The position numbers were made by a program, and so were the translations under genes. From Bacteroidales bacterium (lineage in GTDB: Bacteria; Bacteroidota; Bacteroidia; Bacteroidales; UBA4181), in the NCBI GenBank assembly GCA_017523725.1, contig JAFWVY010000038.1, forward strand, positions 17,781 to 81,780: DNA of 64,000 bases, in the 5' to 3' direction. Below are positions 1 through 9,020 of the stretch, in pieces (positions within the stretch are counted from its first letter, which is position 1; each line of letters opens with the position of its first letter). The notes beneath the pieces were generated by a model. The model worked only from the letters and a program-made list of their open reading frames with translations. It was not told where the DNA came from and searched no databases.

Positions 1-1044
1 GCCAGGTACGTGGAGGTCGGGCAGCTGCTGACCGAACCGGACATCGTCTCTGACATGAAAAATTACATCAAATACAACAAAGAATATAGTGATTTACAGC
101 CAATTGTAGAGATATACAAGACCTATCGCGACTGTCTGAGCAACATCGAGAACGCCAAGGAAATCCTGGCGACGGAGAAAGATGAGGAGATGCGCGAGAT
201 GGCCAAGGCCGAACTCGACAGCGAAAGCGAGCGCGTGGCGCCGCTCGAAGAAGAGATCAAGCTGCTGCTGCTGCCCTCCGACCCGCAGGACGACAAGAAC
301 GCCGTCATGGAGATCCGCGCCGGCACGGGCGGCGACGAAGCCAGTATCTTCGCGGGCGACCTGTTCCGCATGTACTCCAAATTCTGCGAGACCAAAGGCT
401 GGAAAATAGAAGTGACCAACCTCTCCGAAGGCACGGTGGGCGGCTTCAAGGAAATCGTCTTTTCGGTGACCGGACAGAAAGTGTACGGCACCCTCAAATA
501 CGAATCGGGCGTACACCGCGTCCAGCGCGTGCCGCAGACCGAGACACAGGGCCGCGTCCATACCTCGGCGGCCACGGTGGACGTATTGCCCGAAGCCGGC
601 GAATTCGATATCGAACTCAACCTCAACGACATCCGGAAGGATACCTTCTGCTCGTCGGGTCCCGGCGGCCAATCGGTCAACACCACCTACTCGGCCATCC
701 GGCTCACCCACATCCCGTCGGGCATCGTCGTCCAGTGCCAGGACGAAAAGTCCCAGATAAAGAACTACGAGAAAGCGCTCAATGAGTTGCGGACAAGATT
801 GTATAACATTGAGTATCAGAAATATCTGGACGAGATTGCCTCCAAGCGCCGGACCATGGTCTCCACGGGCGACCGCTCGGCCAAGATCCGCACGTACAAC
901 TATCCGCAGAGCCGCGTGACGGACCACCGCATCAACCTGACGCTGTACAACCTGCCGTTCATCATGGACGGCAACATCCAGGAAATCATCGATGCGCTGC
1001 AAGTCGAGGAAAACGCCGAAAAGTTGAAGGCCTCCGGCGTATAA
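1..1044 (+). CDS. prfA: Peptide chain release factor 1 (5' end outside window)
   Basis: Class I release factor that reads UAA and UAG in the ribosomal A site and triggers release of the finished peptide. The frame is already open at base 1, and family members carry roughly a dozen more N-terminal residues. The true start therefore lies before the window, and the GTG at 10 is not a convincing start. The catalytic GGQ loop is encoded at 664-672. The stop-codon-reading PxT tripeptide is PQT at 532-540, inside the RF1-type sequence [14 protein letters not shown]. The C-terminal domain is complete to the stop. pta follows 66 bases later on the same strand with no hairpin between, so readthrough is possible. 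Confidence 0.97.
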   Translation, partial: ARYVEVGQLLTEPDIVSDMKNYIKYNKEYSDLQPIVEIYKTYRDCLSNIENAKEILATEKDEEMREMAKAELDSESERVAPLEEEIKLLLLPSDPQDDKNAVMEIRAGTGGDEASIFAGDLFRMYSKFCETKGWKIEVTNLSEGTVGGFKEIVFSVTGQKVYGTLKYESGVHRVQRVPQTETQGRVHTSAATVDVLPEAGEFDIELNLNDIRKDTFCSSGPGGQSVNTTYSAIRLTHIPSGIVVQCQDEKSQIKNYEKALNELRTRLYNIEYQKYLDEIASKRRTMVSTGDRSAKIRTYNYPQSRVTDHRINLTLYNLPFIMDGNIQEIIDALQVEENAEKLKASGV

Positions 1045-1110
1045 AACAAGACATCAAACAATTATACAATACAATACATTACACATTACGCCTATTCAAA
1101 ACATCACATT

Positions 1111-2112
1111 ATGGACTTTATCAGTAAAATCATCGAAAACGCCAAACGGCACCAGAAACATATCGTCCTTCCCGAAGGATTGGAAGAACGGACGCTCAAA
1201 GCCGCCGACAAAGTACTCGCAGAGAAAATCGCGCGTCCGACGCTCATCGGCAATCCCGACGCCATCCTCCGGAAAGCCGCGGAACTCGGCCTGAGCCACA
1301 TCGGCGAAGCCCAGATCATCGATCCGGAAAACAACCCGAAGAAAGAAGCCTACATCGAACTGATGCTGAAGATCCGCCAGTCCAAAGGACTCACCCGCGA
1401 GCAGGCCGAAAAACTGATTGTCAACCCGTTGTATCTCGGCACCCTGATGATCAAGGCCGGCGATGCCGACGGCGAAGTGGCCGGAGCCATGAACGCCACG
1501 GGCGACGTGCTGCGTCCCGCGCTGCAATACGTCAAGACCGCCCCGGGCGTCAGCGTCGTTTCGGGTGTATTCTTCATGCTGCTCCCCGACAAGACCTACG
1601 GGCACAACGGCATGATGGCCTTCGCCGACTGCGCCGTCACGCCCAATCCCGATGAAAAACAGCTGGCCGAAATCGCCGTCACGACCGGCAAGACGGCCCG
1701 CATCCTCGGCGAATTCGAACCGAAGGTCGCCATGCTGAGCTTCTCGTCCAAAGGCAGCGCCAAACACGAAATGGTTGACAAGGTGGTCAATGCCACCAAG
1801 CTGGCACAGGCCATGGCACCCGACATGCAAATCGACGGCGAACTGCAGGCCGACGCGGCCATCGTACCGGCCGTGGCCAAGAGCAAGGCGCCGGGCAGCC
1901 CGGTGGCCGGCGGAGCCAATGTCCTCGTGTTCCCCACGCTCGAAGTCGGCAACATCGCCTACAAACTGGTCCAGCGTCTGGCACATGCCGAAGCCATCGG
2001 CCCGGTGCTGCAGGGCATGGCCGCCCCCATCAACGACCTGTCACGCGGCTGCTCCGTCGAAGACATCGTCGACATGATCGCCATCTCCGCCAACCAGGCC
2101 GCCGGTCTGTAA
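1111..2112 (+). CDS. pta: Phosphate acetyltransferase
   Basis: Converts acetyl-CoA and phosphate to acetyl-phosphate and CoA, the first step of the cytoplasmic acetate branch that ends in substrate-level ATP formation. At 333 residues it is the short form of the PTA_PTB family, lacking the N-terminal P-loop and DRTGG regulatory domains of the long enterobacterial enzyme. Recognisable family sequence includes HIVLPEGLEERTLKAA near the N-terminus, NPLYLGTLMIKAGDADGEVAGA in the middle, and the SFSSKGSAKHE phosphate/CoA-binding stretch near residue 210. It starts with ATG at 1111. ackA begins 26 bases after its stop, so the two are almost certainly one operon. Confidence 0.96.
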   Translation: MDFISKIIENAKRHQKHIVLPEGLEERTLKAADKVLAEKIARPTLIGNPDAILRKAAELGLSHIGEAQIIDPENNPKKEAYIELMLKIRQSKGLTREQAEKLIVNPLYLGTLMIKAGDADGEVAGAMNATGDVLRPALQYVKTAPGVSVVSGVFFMLLPDKTYGHNGMMAFADCAVTPNPDEKQLAEIAVTTGKTARILGEFEPKVAMLSFSSKGSAKHEMVDKVVNATKLAQAMAPDMQIDGELQADAAIVPAVAKSKAPGSPVAGGANVLVFPTLEVGNIAYKLVQRLAHAEAIGPVLQGMAAPINDLSRGCSVEDIVDMIAISANQAAGL

Positions 2113-2138
2113 TCCCTCACCCTGTCAATACGATTGCC

Positions 2139-3344
2139 ATGAAAATATTAGTCATCAACTGCGGAAGTTCTTCCATCAAATACCAGCTCTTCGACATGGA
2201 CGGTCCGACCGTCATCGCCAAGGGACTGGTCGAGAAAATCGGCCTCAGTGGTTCGCGCATCAAACACGAACGCCAGGACGGCCAGAAAATCATCGCCGAG
2301 AGCGAAATTCCCGACCATCAGAACGGTCTGGAGAAAGTGCTGCAGCTGCTCATCAGCAAGGAGCACGGCGTCATTTCGTCGTTCGACGAAATCAACGCCA
2401 TCGGCCACCGCGTCGTGCACGGCGGCGAGAAATTCAACTCCAGCGTGCTGATCACCGACGAGGTCATCGCCAAGGTCAACGAATGCATCGACCTGGCGCC
2501 GCTGCACAATCCGCCGAACCTCGTGGGTATCTACACCATGCAGAAACTGCTGCCGAAAGTGCCGCAGGTGGGTGTCTTTGACACGGCCTTCCATCAGACC
2601 ATGCCCGAGCATGCCTACATGTATGCCCTGCCGTACGACTTGTACACCGAATACGGCGTCCGCCGATACGGCTTCCACGGCTCGAGCCACCGCTACGTTT
2701 CGCAGCGCGCCGCCGAGATACTGGGCCGCGACCTGTCCAGCCTGCGCATCGTGACATGCCACATGGGCAACGGCGGTTCCATCGCCGCCGTACAGTACGG
2801 CCGCTGCATCGACACCTCCATGGGTCTCACCCCGACCGAAGGACTGGTGATGGGCACCCGTGTCGGCGATGTTGATCCCGGCTGCCTGGCCTTCATCATG
2901 CGGCGGAAGAACCTGGATGCGGCCGGCCTTTCGCAGCTCATCAACAAGGAAAGCGGCCTGCTGGGCATCAGCGGCGTATCGTCCGACATGCGCGAAGTGT
3001 CCGAAGCCGCCAGGAACGGCAACAAGCGGGCCCGGCTGTCACTCAGCATGTTCGCCTACCGTGTCCGCAAGTACATCGGCTCATACGCCGCAGCCATGGG
3101 CGGTCTCGATGTCATCGTCTTCACGGGCGGCATCGGCGAGAACGTAGCGCCGATCCGTGCGGCTGCGGTGCAGGGACTGGAGTTCATGGGCGTGCAGCTC
3201 GACACCGAAAAGAACTCCACCATCCGCGGTGTCGAGGCGGCCATCAGCCTGCCCGAATCGAAGGTGAAAGTGCTGGTTGTGCCGACCGACGAGGAGCTGG
3301 TCATCGCCAAGGACGCCGCTGCCATTGTCTCGAAGCTGGCGTAA
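2139..3344 (+). CDS. ackA: Acetate kinase
   Basis: Makes acetate and ATP from acetyl-phosphate and ADP, completing the pathway begun by the preceding pta. At 401 residues it has the normal length of the ASKHA-fold family. Visible motifs are the N-terminal phosphate-binding NCGSSSIKYQLF, the substrate loop FDTAFHQTMPEHAYMY, RYGFHGSSHRYV, the adenosine-side HMGNGGSIAAV near residue 207, and DTSMGLTPTEGLVMGTR. No key residue is missing. Two strong hairpins directly follow its stop and close the operon. Confidence 0.97.
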   Translation: MKILVINCGSSSIKYQLFDMDGPTVIAKGLVEKIGLSGSRIKHERQDGQKIIAESEIPDHQNGLEKVLQLLISKEHGVISSFDEINAIGHRVVHGGEKFNSSVLITDEVIAKVNECIDLAPLHNPPNLVGIYTMQKLLPKVPQVGVFDTAFHQTMPEHAYMYALPYDLYTEYGVRRYGFHGSSHRYVSQRAAEILGRDLSSLRIVTCHMGNGGSIAAVQYGRCIDTSMGLTPTEGLVMGTRVGDVDPGCLAFIMRRKNLDAAGLSQLINKESGLLGISGVSSDMREVSEAARNGNKRARLSLSMFAYRVRKYIGSYAAAMGGLDVIVFTGGIGENVAPIRAAAVQGLEFMGVQLDTEKNSTIRGVEAAISLPESKVKVLVVPTDEELVIAKDAAAIVSKLA

Positions 3345-3350
3345 AAAACA

Positions 3351-3380
3351 TCAAGGCGTCCCAGCCTGAGGACGCCTTGA
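3351..3380. terminator. Hairpin terminator after ackA (first of two)
   Basis: A perfect 11-bp stem (3351-3361 with 3370-3380) encloses an 8-base loop, 6 bases after the ackA stop. It is followed by a second hairpin rather than a T-run, so the pair probably acts together at this convergent gene boundary. Confidence 0.7.
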
Positions 3381-3383
3381 AAC

Positions 3384-3417
3384 AGGAAGGGCGGCTCCAT
3401 CAAGAGCCGCCCTTCCT
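3384..3417. terminator. Bidirectional hairpin terminator between ackA and the polysaccharide locus
   Basis: A perfect 14-bp G+C-rich stem (3384-3397 with 3404-3417) has a 6-base loop. On the plus strand it is followed by TGTTATT. On the minus strand it lies 15 bases beyond the stop of the HAD gene, so it can end both converging transcripts. Confidence 0.75.
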
Positions 3418-3431
3418 TGTTATTAATCAAT

Positions 3432-3851
3432 TTATCTTCTCCGCCTGTGGTGCCGGCCGAACAGCCGTTTCCAGAAACTGCGGTGACGCCGGCGGGCGGG
3501 ATGTCCGCTCCGGCCGGACAGCATCCGGTAGATTTCTCCCCAGTCCGGAATGCCGCCAATGTTGCAGTCGTCGATATAGACATCTGCACAGACTTTGCGC
3601 GAATCAGGCCCCTGACGGAACATCGATCCGTCGGGTGTGTCGCTGTTCACCGCATAGAATTCGAGGCCGCGTGCCCGACAGAATTCCACCGCTTCCTCCA
3701 GCAGTTTGCCTTCGCGTACCGTCCAGAGGATGATCTTGTGGCCTTCATCCGCGAGCGCCGACAGCACATCGGTGGCAAAAGGTATCTCCTTACCGATGGC
3801 AGGATACTTATGCTCCACGATGGTTCCGTCGAAATCAACCGCGATAATCAT
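3432..3851 (-). CDS. Small HAD-superfamily phosphatase-like protein
   Basis: A 139-residue HAD-fold protein. The nucleophile motif DFDGT is at residues 6-10 (IIAVDFDGTIVEHKYP). The usual substrate-side Thr/Ser region is represented by ILWTVREGK, and the acidic motif near residue 92 is VYIDDCNIGG. Size and motifs resemble small Bacteroidetes HAD hydrolases of the BT0820 type; the substrate is unknown. The C-terminus is very basic (RRRHRSFWKRLFGRHHRRRR), which could bind phospholipid head groups, LPS or nucleic acid. It starts 2 bases past the stop of the Wzc-type kinase and is the last gene of the locus. A role in trimming a phosphorylated glycan precursor is inference. Confidence 0.75.
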   Translation of the reverse strand: MIIAVDFDGTIVEHKYPAIGKEIPFATDVLSALADEGHKIILWTVREGKLLEEAVEFCRARGLEFYAVNSDTPDGSMFRQGPDSRKVCADVYIDDCNIGGIPDWGEIYRMLSGRSGHPARRRHRSFWKRLFGRHHRRRR

Positions 3852-3853
3852 AA

Positions 3854-6241
3854 CTAAAGGTCAGATTCCTTCTCTCCGTAACCGTAGCCGTAGCCATAGC
3901 CATAACCATAACCATAGCCGTAGCCGTAATAGCCGTAAGCATAGTGACCGCGGCCGCGACGGGCTTCGACACTGTTCATCACGATGGCCACATTGTTCAG
4001 CTTGCCGCCACTGTAGAGCTCCTCGAGTTCGGGCAGCGTCCGGCGGTCCACCTGGCCACTGCGCAGCACGAACAGGTTGAGGTCCACCACACGGTTCACC
4101 ACCGTGGAGTCGGCCACCATGTTCACCGGCACGCCGTCGAATACGATATAATCGTACGTCTTGCGCAACTGTGCGATGAGTTCGTCGAAACGTTCACGGC
4201 GCAGCAGAGCCACCGGGTTGGGCGGCACAAGACCGGCCGGGATGAAATCGACGCCTTCGACCACATCCTTGTGCAGGATGTCATCCAGTGTGAGCTGGTG
4301 GTCAATCAGATAGTTCGACATACCCTTAGTATGGTGCTTGAGGTTCCACATGCCCGACAGCGTACGCTTGCGCAGGTCGAGGTCGATGGCCACCACCCGG
4401 CGCTGGCCGTCAGCCAGGCACGCCGCAATGTTGGATGTCACGAAACTCTTGCCGGCGCTCACATTGTACGAAATCATGCTGATGACCATCGCACCGGACT
4501 GCTTCTCACGCATGAAGTCCATGTTGGTGCACAGCATGCGGAAACTCTCCGTAAAGATGCCTTTCGAATTGCGGTCGTAAATCACCGGCGCGCCCGTCTT
4601 CTTCTGTTTCTTGAACAGTTTCTTGGGTACCCTCGGGATGTCTCCCAGGATCGGCACGTCAATTTCTTCTTCGACATCCTTGCGCGTATAGATCTTGGTA
4701 TCGAGGAACAGTTTCAGCAGCAGAATCATACCGGGCACCGCCAAGGCCAGAATCACGGCGATGAGCAGCATTTTCTGGCGCGTGGGATACACCGGCATCC
4801 AGGAGCCTTCGGCTGCATCGACAACCCGGGCGTTGTTGTCCACCATGACCTGCGTCAGGGCGTTCTCCTCCCGTTTGTTGAGCAGATACACATACAACGA
4901 CTCCTTGATGTTCTGCTGGCGTTCGATGGTCAGCATTTCGCGGGCACGGCTCGGCATCGATATGAAGTTCGACACCGACGACTGTTCCCTGCGCTCCGCA
5001 TCCGCCTTTTTCGTGTTCAGTGAACCAATCACATTGTCTATTGCGTCAATCAGATTCTGGCGCAATGACTCGAGCGTCGCATCCAACCCTTTGACAACCG
5101 GGTTCTCCGAGCTGCTGTCGGCCCACAACCTATCCCGACGGATCTTGGTCGTGTTGTACTGGGCAATCTGCCCCTCGACCCGCGAATCATCAAAACCGGT
5201 GTTCGCCGGAATGAGTTTGTCCACATTGGCCGGATCGGCAATGTAATCGCGGATGGAATGCGCCAGACGAAGCTGTGTTTCAAGCGTGGCAATGGAGGCC
5301 GTGCTGGTACGGTATTCCGACAAATACTGCTGGGCCTCTTCCTTCGCATCCATCATCCGGTGCGACGCCTTGTACGAAGCGAGTTGCTGCTCCACGTCAC
5401 CGAGTTCCTCCTGGATGATTTCGAGCCGTTCGGCAATGAATTCCGCCGTGTTCAGCACCACCTGGTTCTTCTCGGCGATGGCGTCGTCGTTGTAGGCCTC
5501 GACCAACGTATTCAGGATGTCACAGGCACGCGCCAGCGAATAGTCCTGCATCGAAAGTCGCAGCTGCGAGGCCGCTTGATTCGTCTGTGCAATGCCGAGA
5601 CGCCCCAGATAGGCAGCAGCAGCCGCGCGCGTCGTCCCCTTGGTCACCTGAATCTCCTTGCCGAACCACGATTCGTTGTAATTGCGCGTGGGAATGACGG
5701 TCACATAGCCGAGCCGCGTCCTCACGGAATCGCCAAGCGTCAGCAAGGTGTCAGCCGGCCCGCCGAGCGTACCCAGATACACACGAACCTTGTCCACATC
5801 CACCGGCGTCACCCGGAGGGTGCCCGACGAAGTATCAATGTTCCTCCGCGGGAAGACCACCTTAACCGGTGAACTGGTATAGAGTTCCGTCCAGCGCAGC
5901 ATGTCCGCCCGTCCGTAATTCACGTCGGCATCGAGCCGGCGCACCACATCGGCCATGAGTTTTTTCGAGCGGAACTGCAGAATCTCGTTCGAGAGATTCA
6001 CCCGGTTGATCATCTGGTTGAACGCATCCATCCGGACCGAAGTCTGCGCCTTGCTCGGATCCTTGATGCGGATGTTCATCGTACTGCGGTACACAAACTG
6101 CGTCTTGGCATACTTATAAAGCGCCACGCCCGAAAAAACAATCAGGCACAGCAGGAAGATATACCAATAACTCAGCAGATACCGGAACAAATCGACCAGG
6201 TTGATCGACTTTTCCTGTCCTTTTTTATTCTCTTCGGGCAT
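3854..6241 (-). CDS. Wzc-type polysaccharide co-polymerase / BY-family tyrosine kinase
   Basis: Inner-membrane bacterial tyrosine kinase that controls length and export of surface polysaccharide. At 795 residues it has the fused form: a first membrane segment at about 25-45, a Wzz-type periplasmic domain rich in coiled coil, and a second membrane segment at about 489-507. A cytoplasmic CpsD/CapB-like ATPase follows, with Walker A SYNVSAGKSF (about 588-597), Walker A' AIDLDLRKR (about 618-626) and Walker B YIVFDGVPV (about 697-705). The P-loop lacks the usual first Gly, but Gly-Lys-Ser is kept. The C-terminus is an extreme Tyr-Gly tail with 12 tyrosines in its last 30 or so residues, the probable autophosphorylation cluster. 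It begins 9 bases after the Wza gene. Confidence 0.93.
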   Translation of the reverse strand: MPEENKKGQEKSINLVDLFRYLLSYWYIFLLCLIVFSGVALYKYAKTQFVYRSTMNIRIKDPSKAQTSVRMDAFNQMINRVNLSNEILQFRSKKLMADVVRRLDADVNYGRADMLRWTELYTSSPVKVVFPRRNIDTSSGTLRVTPVDVDKVRVYLGTLGGPADTLLTLGDSVRTRLGYVTVIPTRNYNESWFGKEIQVTKGTTRAAAAAYLGRLGIAQTNQAASQLRLSMQDYSLARACDILNTLVEAYNDDAIAEKNQVVLNTAEFIAERLEIIQEELGDVEQQLASYKASHRMMDAKEEAQQYLSEYRTSTASIATLETQLRLAHSIRDYIADPANVDKLIPANTGFDDSRVEGQIAQYNTTKIRRDRLWADSSSENPVVKGLDATLESLRQNLIDAIDNVIGSLNTKKADAERREQSSVSNFISMPSRAREMLTIERQQNIKESLYVYLLNKREENALTQVMVDNNARVVDAAEGSWMPVYPTRQKMLLIAVILALAVPGMILLLKLFLDTKIYTRKDVEEEIDVPILGDIPRVPKKLFKKQKKTGAPVIYDRNSKGIFTESFRMLCTNMDFMREKQSGAMVISMISYNVSAGKSFVTSNIAACLADGQRRVVAIDLDLRKRTLSGMWNLKHHTKGMSNYLIDHQLTLDDILHKDVVEGVDFIPAGLVPPNPVALLRRERFDELIAQLRKTYDYIVFDGVPVNMVADSTVVNRVVDLNLFVLRSGQVDRRTLPELEELYSGGKLNNVAIVMNSVEARRGRGHYAYGYYGYGYGYGYGYGYGYGYGEKESDL
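3875..3943 (-). repeat. Six-base tandem repeat encoding the Tyr-Gly tail of the Wzc kinase
   Basis: The plus strand shows a run of degenerate hexamers of the form CCRTAR. Read on the minus strand it encodes alternating Tyr and Gly codons. All repeats are in frame, so gain or loss of a unit would change the number of tyrosines without breaking the gene. Confidence 0.85.
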
Positions 6242-6250
6242 GACAGTCTT

Positions 6251-7048
6251 TTATCTGAAAATCCACCAACAGATAGAGGCAACTGCAGAAACAGTGGAAA
6301 GAACCACCGAAAGCATGCGTAAGGCCAGGTCGCTGTCGGCATCCAGCTTGGATTTACGCGGCGTGGCGTAAATGATGTCGCCCTGCTGCAGATTGAACAC
6401 CGGCGAATTGAACAGTTCCATGGAATAGAGGTTGACCTCGTAGGCTTTTCGAACCATCCCTTCGGTCCTGATAACCAGCAGTCTTCCCCGGTTTGCAGCT
6501 GTTGAAAGGTCGCCGGCCTTTACGATGGCTTGCAGCAAGTTCAGCCGCCCGTCCTCTGCCGACAGCATCGTCGGTCCGGTTTCACCAAAAGCTATGACCT
6601 TGAAATTGGTCAAGGAAACCGTCACAATGGGCTCTTGAATGTAGCCATTTTCTATAATGGCGTTGCTGATCAGTTCCTTGATTTCATCGATGGTCAGATC
6701 GATGACATGCAGCGTACCCAGAAACGGCAGTTCGATATCGCCTTTGTTATCTACGAGATAGCCCTTACTTTCCTCAGATGAATCGACACTGGTCACGAGT
6801 TCACCGTTTTCCGAGGACACGCTGAAACTACCGGTCATGACGTTGAACGGCACCGCCAGTTCAGCGCGGGTCGCATAAATCATGATGGACAAACGGTCGC
6901 CCGGATGGACGACCAGTTCCTCGACCGGCTGCACCGGATACAGGTCGCCTACGACCAGATCCTGCATATACGTCAACTTACGCTGCGTGGCGCAAGAAGA
7001 AAGCAGCACCGCCGCCACGAGCGATGCCAGTGCGATACGCATTCTCAT
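6251..7048 (-). CDS. Wza-like polysaccharide export lipoprotein
   Basis: Outer-membrane polysaccharide export protein (Poly_export plus SLBB family). The N-terminus is a lipoprotein signal (hydrophobic stretch then LLSSCATQ, Cys as lipidation site). The Poly_export domain follows (YPVQPVEELVVHPGDRLSI) and then SLBB-like sequence (ILPFLGT region, EPIVTVSLTNFKVIAFGETG). The C-terminus is hydrophobic (LALRMLSVVLSTVSAVASICWWIF), as in Bacteroidetes versions that cross a membrane once more. ATG at 7048 is preferred over the GTG at 7072, which would overlap the preceding gene and put residues ahead of the signal peptide; ATG at 7042 is also possible. It sits directly before the Wzc gene, the usual partner. 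Confidence 0.92.
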   Translation of the reverse strand: MRMRIALASLVAAVLLSSCATQRKLTYMQDLVVGDLYPVQPVEELVVHPGDRLSIMIYATRAELAVPFNVMTGSFSVSSENGELVTSVDSSEESKGYLVDNKGDIELPFLGTLHVIDLTIDEIKELISNAIIENGYIQEPIVTVSLTNFKVIAFGETGPTMLSAEDGRLNLLQAIVKAGDLSTAANRGRLLVIRTEGMVRKAYEVNLYSMELFNSPVFNLQQGDIIYATPRKSKLDADSDLALRMLSVVLSTVSAVASICWWIFR

Positions 7049-7052
7049 GAGA

Positions 7053-7772
7053 CTACAGCCGGCACTGGACACCGAGGCTCAGCATGCCGCGGAAGTCCAT
7101 TGATATACCGCCCTTCAGGCCGTTGAAATTGTCGCCGTAGAATTCGCCGCAGAAGTCGGCGTAGATGCTTACCTTGTCGTTCAGGTCGTACTGGGGAATG
7201 AAACCGATGCGGAAGGCCGGCACATGGTGCGACCAGCCGTGCTCCTGCCAGGGATGCCAGGCATACTGTTCGTTCTCACCCTCGGGAACACCATACATGG
7301 TGTCGGCAAAGCCGTAGGTGTGTGCACCGCCGATACCCGCATAGACTTTCGGGGTCCATTTGAACGTGGGAGCCGGAATCGAGAAGATGGCGTCGGCAAA
7401 GATGCTCAAACTCTTGAATTCATACGGATAATAATGCGGGATGTAAGGGCTGAACGGATGGGTCTGGTCGGTGTTGCCGGCCGAAGCGTTCTTGCCGTAT
7501 TCTACCATCACGCGGGCCGCCCATTTCGGCGAAAAAGTGTAACCAAGCGCCAGGCCAGCCTGCAGGGAAAACAGTTCTTCCGTTTCATGATTGTCACCAT
7601 AGGTCCAGGTATTCTCGTTTGCAGAGACGAGCGCACCGCCCTGCAATGCAATGAAGAATCCCTTTTCGCCGCCCTGCGAGCCCAACGAAACAGCGCTGAT
7701 CGGCTCGGTCTGCGCAAACAACATGGCTGCCGAAGCGGCAAACATCATGACAGTCAAAAATAACTTTCTCAT
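7053..7772 (-). CDS. Outer-membrane beta-barrel protein
   Basis: A 239-residue protein with a clear Sec signal peptide (MRKLFLTVMMFAASAAMLFA-QTEP). Alternating aromatic strands follow, such as GLALGYTFSPKWAARVMVEYG, KWTPKVYAGIGGAHTYGF and ISMDFRGMLSLGVQCRL, ending near a terminal aromatic-hydrophobic strand as porin-like barrels do. No specific family is recognised. ATG at 7772 is chosen because the extra two codons upstream begin with TTG. It lies 4 bases before the Wza gene and behind its own promoter, so it probably belongs to the export apparatus or its assembly. That role is inferred from position only. Confidence 0.75.
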   Translation of the reverse strand: MRKLFLTVMMFAASAAMLFAQTEPISAVSLGSQGGEKGFFIALQGGALVSANENTWTYGDNHETEELFSLQAGLALGYTFSPKWAARVMVEYGKNASAGNTDQTHPFSPYIPHYYPYEFKSLSIFADAIFSIPAPTFKWTPKVYAGIGGAHTYGFADTMYGVPEGENEQYAWHPWQEHGWSHHVPAFRIGFIPQYDLNDKVSIYADFCGEFYGDNFNGLKGGISMDFRGMLSLGVQCRL

Positions 7773-7826
7773 TTTCAATTTTATTTTATGTGGTTATTGT
7801 CAAAAAAAGTCCTTTTTATCAAGCCG

Positions 7827-7834
7827 CAAATATA
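7827..7834 (-). promoter_or_regulatory. Bacteroidetes-type -7 box for the OMP-wza-wzc operon
   Basis: TATATTTG on the minus strand matches TAnnTTTG, 55 bases before the ATG at 7772. A TTTG 16 bases further upstream (7851-7854) is a -33 candidate with a somewhat short spacer. The surrounding 105 bases are strongly AT-rich, unlike the flanking genes. Confidence 0.55.
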
Positions 7835-7877
7835 TATATTTTTTCGTATGCAAAGACTATTTCAAATTTTCACTGAA

Positions 7878-9020
7878 TTATTTTTCAGTCAACTTGCGAT
7901 ATAGGCGCAGCACCGCCGCCGTCATGGCCTCCAAGGTGAAGAGTTCTTCGTAGCGGCGGCGGGCCCGCTCCGCATAGGCAGCCCGTGTTTCCGGATTGTC
8001 AGCCACGGCGCACAGGGCTTCGGCCAACGCCCGGGGATCCTCCGGAGGCGCGTTCAGTCCCGACACGCCGGCGGCATTCACCCAAGAAACGCCCGAGCCG
8101 GGAATCTCCGTGGCCACCACCGGCCGTCCCGCACTCATGGCCTCGATCTGCGCGATGCAGAAGGCCTCGGTTTTCCAGATGGAACTCACGGCATAGACAT
8201 CACAACCCGAGAAATACGACGGCAGATCCTCATCGGCCACATAGCCGGCCAGCCGCACACGGTCTGTCAGGCCTTCGTGGTCGATCTGTGCCTGCAACTC
8301 CGTCCGGAGCGGTCCTTCGCCGCCGATGGTGAGCCGATAGTAATCGGGCAGATACTTCATGGCCTCGATGAGGTAACGGTATCCCTTATACGACACCAAC
8401 CGGCCGATGGAGAAGATGGTCCGGGAACCGGGATCGGGCTGCTTCGTGCCCGCCGGCATCGGATGGATGCCGATAGGCACATAGGTCGTCTTATGCTGGA
8501 AATCCGCCAGCCAGGGCGACTCTGCCACATAGACCGGCGTAGTGCCGACAATCAGGGTGGCCCGCTTGCAGAGCCAACGCTGCAGCGGCTGGTAGAATTT
8601 CAGCAGAAAGCGCTGTTTAAGGATATCGCTGTGCCAGTGCAGCACCACCGGGCCGCGATAGCCGCTCAGACGCAGCGCCAATGCTGCCATCGGGTCGGGA
8701 TGGTGCACATGGATAAGGTCGTATTCGGCGGCATGGCGGCGCAGATAGCGCACCAAAGCCGGCGAAAGCATCGTGGCAGCCGCCTTGCGCCAGGCCGGCA
8801 CGCACAGAATACGGCCGTGCGCATTCAGCGTAATGACGCGCATCCGGCCTTCGCTGCGAGCCAACGGGCAGTCGGCGGCATCAACAGTGTCCGACGGGAG
8901 CATGCAGCAGAGCATGTCGCAGTCCACACCATGCGCCGAAAGCCCCTGCGTGAGGTCGCGCATCACTTTCTCCACCCCGCCCCTGACGGGATAGAATTTA
9001 CCGAGCTGTAATACTTTCAT
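7878..9020 (-). CDS. GT4-family glycosyltransferase
   Basis: Retaining GT-B glycosyltransferase of 380 residues. The N-terminal domain has the acceptor-side glycine loop (LGKFYPVRGGVEKVMRDLTQG). The C-terminal donor-binding domain has SIGRLVSYKGYRYLIEAMK and the E-x7-E motif in EAFCIAQIEAMSAGRP, followed by GSGVSWVNAAGVSGL. It acts on the cytoplasmic face, adding a sugar from an NDP- or GDP-donor to the lipid-linked glycan. Its start overlaps the stop of the next upstream glycosyltransferase by 23 bases, so the two are translationally coupled. Donor and linkage cannot be read from sequence. Confidence 0.9.
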   Translation of the reverse strand: MKVLQLGKFYPVRGGVEKVMRDLTQGLSAHGVDCDMLCCMLPSDTVDAADCPLARSEGRMRVITLNAHGRILCVPAWRKAAATMLSPALVRYLRRHAAEYDLIHVHHPDPMAALALRLSGYRGPVVLHWHSDILKQRFLLKFYQPLQRWLCKRATLIVGTTPVYVAESPWLADFQHKTTYVPIGIHPMPAGTKQPDPGSRTIFSIGRLVSYKGYRYLIEAMKYLPDYYRLTIGGEGPLRTELQAQIDHEGLTDRVRLAGYVADEDLPSYFSGCDVYAVSSIWKTEAFCIAQIEAMSAGRPVVATEIPGSGVSWVNAAGVSGLNAPPEDPRALAEALCAVADNPETRAAYAERARRRYEELFTLEAMTAAVLRLYRKLTEK

